This document shows, piece after piece, positions 52,542 to 63,012 of a stretch of DNA of 64,000 nucleotides; position 1 is the first letter of the stretch, and each line of letters opens with the position of its first letter. A program made the position numbers and the translations under genes. The notes beneath the pieces were generated by a model. The model ran no database searches. It was not told the DNA's origin and saw only the letters and a list, made by a program, of their open reading frames with translations. The stretch covers positions 496,001-560,000 of the forward strand of contig JACKLM010000003.1 of assembly GCA_024235895.1 (NCBI GenBank). The letters run 5' to 3'. Origin of the DNA: Burkholderiaceae bacterium. Lineage in GTDB: Bacteria > Pseudomonadota > Gammaproteobacteria > Burkholderiales > Burkholderiaceae_C.

Positions 52542-54374
52542 ATGCGCGCGACGGTCGACTTCCTGCTGCACGACTGGTTGCGCGTCGAGCAGCTGACCGC
52601 GCGCGAGCGCTTCGCCGACCACTCGCGCGAGACCTTCGCCCAGGTGCTCGACACCTGCGAGCGCATCGCGCGCGACAAGTACGCGCCGTTCAACCGGCTG
52701 GTCGATACCGAGGAGCCGCGCCTGGTCTCCGACGAGGGCGGCGAGCGCGTCGTCCTGCCGCAGGCGACGCACGAGGCCTGGCGGGCCTATGCCGAGTCGG
52801 GCATGCTCGCGGCGGCGCAGGACTTCGAGCTCGGCGGCATGCAGCTGCCGTATGCGGTCGAGGCGGCGGCGAACGCTTTCTTCGCCAAGGCCAGCGTCAG
52901 CATCGGCGCCGGCATGCTGACCACCGGCAACGCCAACCTGCTGATGGCGCACGGCACGCCGCGCCAGCAGCAGGTCTTCGCGCACGCCGAGTTCGCCGGC
53001 CGCTGGGCCGGCACGATGTGCCTGAGCGAGCCGCAGGCCGGCTCCAGCCTGTCGGACATCGCCACCCGGGCGGAGCCCGACGGCGAGGGTTTCGAGGCCG
53101 ATCCGCTCGGCCCGCGCTACCGGCTGCGCGGCCACAAGATGTGGATCTCGGCCGGCGAGCACGAGCTGACCGAGAATATCGTCCACCTGGTGCTGGCCAA
53201 GATCCCGGATGCCGACGGCCGGCTGGTGCCGGGCACGCGCGGCATCTCGCTGTTCATCGTGCCGAAGCGCATGGTCGGCGCCGACGGCGCGCTGACCGGC
53301 GAGCGCAACGACGTCGCGCTGGCCGGACTGAACCACAAGTGCGGCTGGCGCGGCACGACGAATACGCTGCTCAACTTCGGCGAAGGCCGCCACAGGCCCG
53401 GCGGCCGCGCCGGCGCGGTCGGCTACCTCGTCGGCGCGCCCGGCGAGGGGCTGCGCTGCATGTTCCACATGATGAACGAGGCGCGCATCGCGATCGGCAT
53501 GGCGGCGGCGATGCTCGGCATGGCGGGCTACGAGGCCTCGCTCGATTATGCGAGACAGCGGCCCCAGGGAAGGCCGATCACCGGCGCCGGCAAGGACCCG
53601 ACGCAGCCGCAGGTCGCGATCGTCGAGCATGCGGATGTGAAGCGCATGCTGCTGGCGCAGAAGGCCTACGCCGAGGGCGCGCTCGCGCTCGAGCTGTATT
53701 GCGCGCGCCTCGTCGACGAGCAGCATACCGGCGAGCCGGCGGCAGCGAAGGAGGCCGCGCTGCTGCTGGAGGTGCTGACGCCGGTCGCCAAGAGCTGGCC
53801 CAGCGAGTGGTGCCTGGAGGCCAACTCGCTCGCGATCCAGGTGCTGGGCGGTTACGGCTACACGCGCGACTTCCCCGTGGAGCAGTACTGGCGCGACAAC
53901 CGCCTGAACATGATCCACGAGGGCACGCACGGCATCCAGGCGCTGGACCTGCTGGGGCGCAAGGTGGTGATGGAAGGCGGCGCCGGGCTGAAGCTGCTCG
54001 CCGCACGGGTGCAGGCGACGATCGAGCGCGCGCTGCAGGACGCGTCGCTGGCCGAGTCCGCCAACGCGCTCGCGGCGGCGCTGCAGCGCCTGGGCGCGGC
54101 GACCCGCTCCGCCTGGGCCACCGGCGTGCCCGAGGAGGCGCTGGCCAATGCCACGCCCTACCTGCAGGCCTTCGGCCATGTCGTGCTGGCCTGGATCTGG
54201 CTCGAGCTCGCGCTCGCGCTCGCGCTGGCCGGCCGCGACGATGCCTTCGCGCTCGGCAAGCGGGCCGCGCAGCGCTACTTCTTCGCCTACGAACTCCCGA
54301 AGATCGACGTCTGGCTCGGCGTCGTCGCGCGGCGCGAGGCGGTCTGCCGCGCGATGCGGCCCGAGTGGTTCTGA
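52542..54374 (+). CDS. acyl-CoA dehydrogenase, DmdC/FadE-type
   Basis: 610 residues, longer than short-chain dehydrogenases (about 380). FAD/substrate domain with MCLSEPQAGSSLSDI and GHKMWISAGEHEL. Catalytic Glu in MIHEGTHGIQALDLLGRKV, and a C-terminal extra helical domain (about 470-605). This fits the class that includes DmdC and long-chain acyl-CoA dehydrogenases. It starts beta-oxidation; electrons go to ETF. ATG 52542 (TTG six codons before is an alternative). 21 bp after the thiolase. Confidence 0.93.
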   Translation: MRATVDFLLHDWLRVEQLTARERFADHSRETFAQVLDTCERIARDKYAPFNRLVDTEEPRLVSDEGGERVVLPQATHEAWRAYAESGMLAAAQDFELGGMQLPYAVEAAANAFFAKASVSIGAGMLTTGNANLLMAHGTPRQQQVFAHAEFAGRWAGTMCLSEPQAGSSLSDIATRAEPDGEGFEADPLGPRYRLRGHKMWISAGEHELTENIVHLVLAKIPDADGRLVPGTRGISLFIVPKRMVGADGALTGERNDVALAGLNHKCGWRGTTNTLLNFGEGRHRPGGRAGAVGYLVGAPGEGLRCMFHMMNEARIAIGMAAAMLGMAGYEASLDYARQRPQGRPITGAGKDPTQPQVAIVEHADVKRMLLAQKAYAEGALALELYCARLVDEQHTGEPAAAKEAALLLEVLTPVAKSWPSEWCLEANSLAIQVLGGYGYTRDFPVEQYWRDNRLNMIHEGTHGIQALDLLGRKVVMEGGAGLKLLAARVQATIERALQDASLAESANALAAALQRLGAATRSAWATGVPEEALANATPYLQAFGHVVLAWIWLELALALALAGRDDAFALGKRAAQRYFFAYELPKIDVWLGVVARREAVCRAMRPEWF

Positions 54375-54437
54375 ACGCTGCCACGGCGGCGCCCGTCACG
54401 CGATGGTGGTTCTCCACCTGCAACGAGAAGGAAACCC

Positions 54438-55226
54438 ATGAGCACCCCCGTGATGCAACTCTTCGACCTCTCCGGCAAGACCGCGCTGGTCACCGGCGGC
54501 TCGCGCGGCCTGGGGCTGCAGATCGCCGAGGCGCTGGGCGAGGCGGGTGCCAAGATCCTGCTGAGCTCGCGCAAGGCGGCCGACCTCGAGGAGGCGGCGG
54601 CCGACCTGCAGGCCAAGGGGATCGACGCGCGCTGGGCCGCGGCCGACGCCAGCGACCCCGCGCAGGTCGGCAAGGTCGTCGACGAGGCGATGCAGCGGCT
54701 GGGGCGCATCGACATCCTCGTCAACAACGCCGGCGCGACCTGGGGTGCACCGGCCGAGGACCACCCGCTGGAGGCCTGGGACAAGGTCATGAACCTGAAC
54801 GTGCGCAGCATGTTCCTGTTCTCGCAGGCGGCGGGCCGGGCGAGCATGATCCCGAACCGCAGCGGGCGGATCGTCAACGTGGCGTCGATCGCGGGCCTGG
54901 CGGGGTCGTTGACGATGAAGGTCGTCGCCTACGGCACCAGCAAGGGCGCGGTCGTCAGCTTCACGCGCACGCTGGCCGGCGAATGGGGGCGCTACGGCAT
55001 CAACGTCAACGCGCTCGCGCCGGGATTCTTCCCGAGCCGGATGACGCGCGGGACGCTCGACACCGTCGGCGCCGACACGCTCGCGGCGATGGCGCCGCTG
55101 GGTCGCCTGGGTGACGACGACGACCTCAAGGGCGCGGCGCTGCTGCTGGCGAGCGCGGCGGGCAAGCACATCACCGGGCAGATCCTCGCCGTCGACGGCG
55201 GGGTGTCGGCGGTGCACGGGGCCTGA
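54438..55226 (+). CDS. SDR-family oxidoreductase (gluconate 5-dehydrogenase-like)
   Basis: 262 residues. TGGSRGLG cofactor site (about 20-27), NNAG, Ser in NVASIAGLAG, Tyr/Lys in AYGTSKGAVV, and a C-terminal GQILAVDGGVSAVHG. Sequence is closest in feel to the 3-oxoacyl-reductase/gluconate dehydrogenase group. Within a beta-oxidation operon, a hydroxyacyl-CoA or dienoyl-CoA role is possible. ATG 54438 with GAAGGAAA upstream. Confidence 0.9.
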   Translation: MSTPVMQLFDLSGKTALVTGGSRGLGLQIAEALGEAGAKILLSSRKAADLEEAAADLQAKGIDARWAAADASDPAQVGKVVDEAMQRLGRIDILVNNAGATWGAPAEDHPLEAWDKVMNLNVRSMFLFSQAAGRASMIPNRSGRIVNVASIAGLAGSLTMKVVAYGTSKGAVVSFTRTLAGEWGRYGINVNALAPGFFPSRMTRGTLDTVGADTLAAMAPLGRLGDDDDLKGAALLLASAAGKHITGQILAVDGGVSAVHGA

Positions 55227-55259
55227 GCCCGGCGCGACGATCGGCCCGCGCGACCTCCG

Positions 55260-55718
55260 ATGACCCGCATCGCCTTCCCGGTCCACATCCCCTTCGTCGA
55301 GGCGCTGGGGCTCGAGCTGTGCGGCTTCGGCGACGGCCAGGCCGAGCTGCGCGTCGACCTGGCCGCGCTGCACCTCAACAGCTGGGCGGTGGCGCACGGT
55401 GGCGTGCTGATGACGATGCTCGACGTCGCGATGGCGCACGCCGCGCGCAGCCACCAGCGGCACGAGCCGCAGGGCGGCCCGGGGGTGGCGACGATCGAGA
55501 TGAAGACCAGCTTCATGCGCCCGGCCGAGGGCCGGCTGCGCGCGCTCGGCACGCTGCTGCACCGCACGGCGTCGCTCGCCTTCTGCGAGGGCCGCGTGCT
55601 CGACGAGCAGGGCGAGCTGTGCGCCAGCGCCAGCGGCACCTTCAAGTATCTGCGCGCGCTGCCCACCCGCGGCCGCCACACCAAGGCGCTGCAGCGCCGA
55701 ACCGGAGATGCGACATGA
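55260..55718 (+). CDS. PaaI-type hot-dog thioesterase
   Basis: 152 residues. Hot-dog fold with SWAVAHGGVLMTMLDVAMAH: HGG and the Asp of the PaaI/YigI active site, and KTSFMRPAEGRLRALG as the second strand block. It hydrolyses acyl-CoA thioesters, releasing CoA from dead-end intermediates. ATGA overlap with the next gene. No signal peptide. Confidence 0.92.
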   Translation: MTRIAFPVHIPFVEALGLELCGFGDGQAELRVDLAALHLNSWAVAHGGVLMTMLDVAMAHAARSHQRHEPQGGPGVATIEMKTSFMRPAEGRLRALGTLLHRTASLAFCEGRVLDEQGELCASASGTFKYLRALPTRGRHTKALQRRTGDAT

Positions 55719-56734
55719 GCCTGACCAACCGCCGGATCCTCCTGCAATCGCGCCCCGCGGGCAAGCCGGGCGTGGACAACTTCCTGCTCGTCGAGACACC
55801 GGTGCCCGAGCTGGCCGACGGCCAGGTGCTGGTCAGGCACCACTGGCTGAGCCTGGACCCCTACATGCGCGGGCGCATGAACGAGGGCAAGAGCTATGCG
55901 CAGCCGCAGCCGCTGGGCGAGGTCATGATCGGCGGCACCGCCGGCGAGGTCGTCGCGTCGCGCAACCCGCAGTTCGCGGTCGGCGACAAGGTCGTCGGCA
56001 TGGGCGGCTGGCAGGAGTACGCGATCGTCTCGGCCGACCAGCGCGGCGTGCTGCAGAAGGTCGACACGTCGCGGGTGCCGCTGTCGGCCTACCTCGGCCC
56101 GGTCGGCATGCCCGGGGTGACCGGCTGGTACGGGCTGACGCAGATCATCGAGCCCAAGGCCGGCGAGACGGTGGTGGTGAGTGCGGCCAGCGGGGCGGTC
56201 GGCAGCGTCGTCGGCCAGCTCGCGAAGGCGCGCGGCTGCCGCGCGGTCGGCATCGCCGGCGGGCCCGACAAATGCGGCTACGTCACCGGCGAACTCGGCT
56301 TCGACGCCTGCATCGACTACAAGGCGCAGCGCGACCTGAAGTCGCTCGCGCAGGCGCTCAAGGCCGCCTGCCCGGACGGCATCGACGGCTACTTCGAGAA
56401 CGTCGGCGGGACGATCCTGGATGCGGTGATGCTGCGCATGAACGCCTTCGGCCGCATCGCGATGTGCGGGATGATCAGCGGCTACAACGGCGAGCCGATC
56501 CCGATGGCCAACCCGTCGCTGATCCTGGTGTCGCGGCTGAAGGTGCAGGGCTTCATCGTCAGCGAGCACATGGCGCTGTGGCCGCAGGCGCTGCAGGAGC
56601 TCGGCCAGGGGGTCGCCGGCGGGAGCATCCGCTACCGCGAGTCGATCGCCGACGGCATCGCGTCGGCGCCCGAGGCTTTCCTCGGGCTGCTCGAGGGGCG
56701 CAACTTCGGCAAGCAGTTGGTGAAGCTGGCGTGA
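55715..56734 (+). CDS. NADP-dependent MDR oxidoreductase (prostaglandin reductase/CurA type)
   Basis: 339 residues. Starts TNRRILLQSRPAGKPGVDNF and contains LSLDPYMRGRM, both typical of zinc-free MDR enal/2-alkenal reductases. Nucleotide motif in ETVVVSAASGAVGSVVGQ and DGYFENVGG. It reduces alpha,beta-unsaturated carbonyls. Coupled to the thioesterase (ATGA). Confidence 0.93.
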   Translation: MSLTNRRILLQSRPAGKPGVDNFLLVETPVPELADGQVLVRHHWLSLDPYMRGRMNEGKSYAQPQPLGEVMIGGTAGEVVASRNPQFAVGDKVVGMGGWQEYAIVSADQRGVLQKVDTSRVPLSAYLGPVGMPGVTGWYGLTQIIEPKAGETVVVSAASGAVGSVVGQLAKARGCRAVGIAGGPDKCGYVTGELGFDACIDYKAQRDLKSLAQALKAACPDGIDGYFENVGGTILDAVMLRMNAFGRIAMCGMISGYNGEPIPMANPSLILVSRLKVQGFIVSEHMALWPQALQELGQGVAGGSIRYRESIADGIASAPEAFLGLLEGRNFGKQLVKLA

Positions 56735-56768
56735 GCTTCGGGGGGCTGCGCCGACGGGGCGGCCGGCG

Positions 56769-57224
56769 ATGCTGAGCTGGCGCTGGTCGCGCTTCGGCGA
56801 GCTCGGCGTCGACGACCTGTACGACGCGCTCGCGCTGCGCTGCCGGGTCTTCATCGTCGAGCAGGTGCCCTACCTCGACCCGGACGGCGTCGACCGCGAT
56901 GCATGGCACCTGCTCGGCCGGGATCGCGCCGGCGCACTCGTCGCCTACCTGCGCGTCGTCGACCCGGGCGTCAAGTACGACGAGCCGTCGATCGGCCGCG
57001 TCGTCACCGCGCCCGAGGTGCGCGGCACGGGCCTGGGCCACGTGCTGGTGCGCGAGGGTCTGGCGCGCTGCGCCGCGGTCTGGCCCGGGCGCGCGAACCG
57101 GATCGGCGCGCAGGCGCGGCTGCAGCGCTTCTACCGCGGCCATGGCTGGGAGCCGCTGGGCGGGGAGTACGACGAGGACGGCATCCCGCATATCGAGATG
57201 CTCAGGCCGTGGCAGGTCGCGTGA
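56769..57224 (+). CDS. elaA: GNAT acetyltransferase, ElaA family
   Basis: 151 residues. ElaA signature: LYDALALRCRVFIVEQVPYL (FVVEQ.CPY-like), the acetyl-CoA loop RVVTAPEVRGTGLGHVLVRE and a C-terminal FYRGHGWEPLGGEYDEDGIP. Substrate unknown. It lies 34 bp after the MDR gene, in the same direction. Confidence 0.9.
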   Translation: MLSWRWSRFGELGVDDLYDALALRCRVFIVEQVPYLDPDGVDRDAWHLLGRDRAGALVAYLRVVDPGVKYDEPSIGRVVTAPEVRGTGLGHVLVREGLARCAAVWPGRANRIGAQARLQRFYRGHGWEPLGGEYDEDGIPHIEMLRPWQVA

Positions 57225-57281
57225 ACGGCCGGCCCGCGGCCTGCCGATGAACCATCGAGCGGCGCGAAACGAGGAGGACGC

Positions 57282-58193
57282 ATGAAGCACACCGAGGGCC
57301 GCGTGGCCGTGATCACCGGCGCCGCGAGCGGCTTCGGCCTGGAGGCCGCGCGCATCGCCGCGCGACGCGGGATGAAGGTCGTGATGGCCGACGTCCAGCC
57401 GGACGCGCTGGAGCTGTCGGCGCACGACGTCGGCGCGATCGGCGCCGAGGTCATGCCGTACCGGCTCGACGTCTCGCGCGCGCAGGAGCTCGATGCGCTG
57501 GCGGCCGCGGTGCGCGATCGCTTCGGCGCGCCGCACTTCGTCTTCAACAACGCGGGCGTGGGTGCCGGCGGGCTGCTGTGGGAGCACACGGCCAAGGACT
57601 GGGACTGGGTCTTCGGCGTCAACCTGCTCGGCGTCGCGCACGGCGTGCGCGCGTTCACGCCGATGATGCTGGCGGCGGCCGAGGCCGACCCGTCGTACGT
57701 GGGGCACCTCGTCAACACGGCGTCGATGGCCGGGCTGCTCGCGCCGCCGAACATGGGCGTCTACAACGCGAGCAAGGCCGCCGTCGTGTCGCTGACCGAG
57801 ACGCTGTACCACGACCTGTCGCTCGTCACCGACCGCGTGCGCGCGCACCTGCTGTGCCCGTATTTCGTGCCGACCGCGATCCACCTCAGCGAGCGCAACC
57901 GCCCGGCCGAGCTGCGCGAGGCTGGCGCCGGGCCGACGCGCAGCCAGATGATCGCCGCGGCGATGAGCGAGAAGGCGGTCACCAGCGGCCGCGTCAGCGC
58001 GGCGCAGGTCGCGCAGCTCGTCTTCGACGCCATGGCCGAGGACCGCTTCTACGTCTACAGCCACCCGCAGGCGCTGGCCGGCGTGCGCACGCGGATGGAG
58101 GACCAGGTGCTGCCGCGCAACCCGACCGACCCCTTCGCCGAGCGGCCGGAGATCGGCCAGCGGCTGCGCCGGCAGTTGCGCGGCGAAGCTTGA
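57282..58193 (+). CDS. SDR-family oxidoreductase
   Basis: 303 residues. TGAASGFG at about 14-21, NNAG (FVFNNAGVGAGG), Ser in VNTASMAGL, YNASKAAVVS. A longer C-terminal part (about 190-303; RVRAHLLCPYFVPTAIHLSE) is seen in SDRs of the retinol/short-chain alcohol type. AGGAGG precedes ATG. Stop overlaps the next TTG start (TTGA). Confidence 0.91.
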   Translation: MKHTEGRVAVITGAASGFGLEAARIAARRGMKVVMADVQPDALELSAHDVGAIGAEVMPYRLDVSRAQELDALAAAVRDRFGAPHFVFNNAGVGAGGLLWEHTAKDWDWVFGVNLLGVAHGVRAFTPMMLAAAEADPSYVGHLVNTASMAGLLAPPNMGVYNASKAAVVSLTETLYHDLSLVTDRVRAHLLCPYFVPTAIHLSERNRPAELREAGAGPTRSQMIAAAMSEKAVTSGRVSAAQVAQLVFDAMAEDRFYVYSHPQALAGVRTRMEDQVLPRNPTDPFAERPEIGQRLRRQLRGEA

Positions 58194-59455
58194 TCCGCGA
58201 CCTCGCCGTCGTCGGCGCCGGGCCGGCGGGATTGATGGCGGCCGAGGTCGCCAGTGCGGCCGGGCTCGCGGTCGACGTCTTCGATGCCATGCCGTCGGCC
58301 GGGCGCAAGTTTCTGCTCGCCGGCAAGGGCGGGCTCAACCTGACGCACGCCGAGCCCTTGGCCGATTTCGTCGGCCGCTACCGCGAGCGCGCGGACGTGC
58401 TCGCGCCCTGGCTGCTGGCGTTCGGACCAGCGCAGGTCCGCGCGTGGGCCGGCGATCTAGGCATCGAGACCTTCGTCGGCAGCTCGGGCCGTGTCTTCCC
58501 GCTCGACTTCAAGGCCGCGCCGCTGCTGCGCGCCTGGCTGCACCGGCTGCGCGCGCGCGGCGTGCGGTTGCACATGCGGCATCGCTGGGCCGGCTGGGAC
58601 GATTCCGGCGTGCCGGTCTTCGAGACCCCGGCCGGCCGCGTCGCCGCGCCGGCGCGGGCGATGCTGCTCGCGCTCGGCGGCGCGAGCTGGCCGCATCTCG
58701 GGTCCGACGGTGCCTGGGTGCCGCGGCTGCAGGCGATCGGGGTGCCGGTGCGCGCGCTGCGCAGCGCGAACTGCGGGTTCGAGCGGCCCTGGAGCGCGCA
58801 CCTGCGCAGCCGTCATGCCGGCGCGCCGCTGAAGGGCATCGCGCTGGCCTGGGACGAACGCCCGCCGCCGTCCGCCACGGCGGCACGCGACGACGTCGCG
58901 CCGCAGCGCGTCGTGCGGCGCGGCGAGTGCGTGCTGAGCGATTACGGGCTCGAAGGCAGCCTCGTCTACGCCGCGTCGGCCGCGCTGCGCGACGCGATCG
59001 AGCGCGAGGGCGTGGCGCGCTGCTGGATCGACTTGCTGCCGGCGCGCGACGAGGCCGATCTCGCGCACGCGCTGGCCGGGCGCGGCCGGCGCTCGCTGGC
59101 GTCGTACTTGCGCTCGCAACTCGGGCTGTCGGGCGTGAAGGTGGCGCTGCTGCACGAGCTGCTGCCGCGCACACTGCTCGCCGACCCCGTGCAGCTCGCC
59201 GCCGCGATCAAGTCGCTGCCGGTCAAGCTGTTCGCGCCGCGGCCGCTGGCCGAGGCGATCAGCAGCGCGGGCGGCGTCCCCTTCGAGGCGCTCGACGAGT
59301 CGCTGATGCTGCGCGCGCGGCCGGGTGTGTTCTGCGCCGGCGAGATGCTCGACTGGGAGGCGCCGACCGGCGGCTACCTGCTGACTGCCTGCCTGTCCAC
59401 TGGCGCGGCGGCCGGTCGCGGCGCATGCCGCTGGCTCGGCGTCTCATCGTCCTGA
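58190..59455 (+). CDS. HI0933/BaiN-type FAD-dependent flavoprotein, TTG start
   Basis: 421 residues. Starts directly with the dinucleotide fold IRDLAVVGAGPAGLMAAEVA and has AGRKFLLAGKGGLNLTH, the signature of the HI0933/BaiN flavoproteins (TIGR03862 group). C-terminal FCAGEMLDWEAPTGGYLLTA is the second FAD contact. TTG 58190 overlaps the SDR stop (TTGA). Function is not established in most members; BaiN reduces bile acid intermediates. Confidence 0.9.
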   Translation: MIRDLAVVGAGPAGLMAAEVASAAGLAVDVFDAMPSAGRKFLLAGKGGLNLTHAEPLADFVGRYRERADVLAPWLLAFGPAQVRAWAGDLGIETFVGSSGRVFPLDFKAAPLLRAWLHRLRARGVRLHMRHRWAGWDDSGVPVFETPAGRVAAPARAMLLALGGASWPHLGSDGAWVPRLQAIGVPVRALRSANCGFERPWSAHLRSRHAGAPLKGIALAWDERPPPSATAARDDVAPQRVVRRGECVLSDYGLEGSLVYAASAALRDAIEREGVARCWIDLLPARDEADLAHALAGRGRRSLASYLRSQLGLSGVKVALLHELLPRTLLADPVQLAAAIKSLPVKLFAPRPLAEAISSAGGVPFEALDESLMLRARPGVFCAGEMLDWEAPTGGYLLTACLSTGAAAGRGACRWLGVSSS

Positions 59456-59613
59456 CGAAGGGTTATTCCCGATATTCTCGTCCCTCGTTCATGGGGGTGC
59501 GAAGCGTCTCCCGCCGCGAATGCGCATAGGATCGGTCGGCCGGCGCAGCGCCATGCGCAGCCGTGTCGGACCAACATGCGCCCGGGCGGGCGGCAACCAG
59601 GAAGGTTATTTCG

Positions 59614-60483
59614 ATGAGGACGATGACGACGAAGACGTGGGACTTGACTGGGGCGGGCGCGGCGGCACTGCGCATCGCGGCGGTCGCGGCGGCGGCGATG
59701 GCGATGGCAGGTTGCGTCGCGACCGCGCCCAAGATGGGCGAGGCGAAGGGCACGGTCACCGGCGCTGCTGGCGGTGCGAGCGCCGAGGGCCAGAACACTC
59801 AACTCGCACGCTGCGACGCACCGCTGGGCACGCTGGCGCTGGTCGAGGACCAGGCGGCCCCCTGGTGGGCCGAGCTGCGCCAGCGCAACCTGGGGTCGAC
59901 GATCCCGGTGCTGCGGCTGATGGTGCAGCAGAGCAACTGCTTCGTCGTCGTCGAGCGCGGGCGCGCGATGCAGAACATGATGCGCGAGCGCGAGCTGATG
60001 CAAAGCGGCGAGATGCGCGGCGGCAGCAATTTCGGCAAGGGCCAGATGGCCGCGGCCGACTACACGCTCAGCCCGGAGATCCAGTTCTCCGGTCGTACAG
60101 GCAATATCGGTGCCGGACTCGGCGGCCGGCTCGGACTGATCGGCGCCTTGGCCGGCAGCATGAGCACCAACGAGGCGTCGACGACGCTGCTGCTGATCGA
60201 CAACCGTTCCGGCGTCCAGATCTCGGCCGCCGAGGGCAGCGCGAAGAATTTCGATTTCGGATTCTTCGGTGCCGGCTTCACCAGCGGCCTGGGCGTCGGC
60301 GGCGGCGGCTACGCGAACACGCCGCAGGGCAAGGTCATCGTCACCGCCTTCGCCGACTCCTACAACCAGATGGTGCAGGCGCTGCGCAACTACAAGGCGC
60401 AGGAGGTCAAGGGCGGGCTGGGCACCGGCGGCCGGCTGGGCGTGCAGGGCGGTTCGACCCCGGCGTCGAAGAAGACCAAGTAG
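59614..60483 (+). CDS. CsgG/HfaB-family lipoprotein
   Basis: 289 residues. Signal peptide with lipobox MAGC (about residue 34), then a CsgG-like domain (RLMVQQSNCFVVVERGRAMQ, YTLSPEIQFSGRTG, STTLLLIDNRSGVQISAAEG). CsgG and HfaB form outer-membrane secretion pores for curli or holdfast. No curli gene is near and the C-terminus is Gly-rich, so a secretion pore is only one option; many members are stand-alone. GGAAGG precedes ATG 59614. Confidence 0.85.
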   Translation: MRTMTTKTWDLTGAGAAALRIAAVAAAAMAMAGCVATAPKMGEAKGTVTGAAGGASAEGQNTQLARCDAPLGTLALVEDQAAPWWAELRQRNLGSTIPVLRLMVQQSNCFVVVERGRAMQNMMRERELMQSGEMRGGSNFGKGQMAAADYTLSPEIQFSGRTGNIGAGLGGRLGLIGALAGSMSTNEASTTLLLIDNRSGVQISAAEGSAKNFDFGFFGAGFTSGLGVGGGGYANTPQGKVIVTAFADSYNQMVQALRNYKAQEVKGGLGTGGRLGVQGGSTPASKKTK

Positions 60484-60553
60484 GCGCGCAGGCCCGATCG
60501 CGCCCTCGCCCTGTGGCGGGGCGCGCGTTGCGGCTGCGAGGGCGAAGGCCGAA

Positions 60554-60585
60554 GGGGGCGTGGCACACTGCGCCCCCATTTCTTT
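60554..60585 (+). terminator. terminator-like hairpin between the CsgG-like gene and tex
   Basis: GGGGGCG (60554-60560), 10-nt loop, CGCCCCC (60571-60577), then ATTTCTTT. A perfect 7-bp G+C stem with a T-rich tail, placed 70 bp after the CsgG-like stop and 18 bp before tex. It probably ends the first gene's transcript. Confidence 0.55.
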
Positions 60586-60602
60586 CCACCGACCCCTTCG
60601 CC

Positions 60603-62990
<2,388 letters not shown>

Positions 62991-63012
62991 CGCATCGCGC
63001 TGGCGTGCCTCG

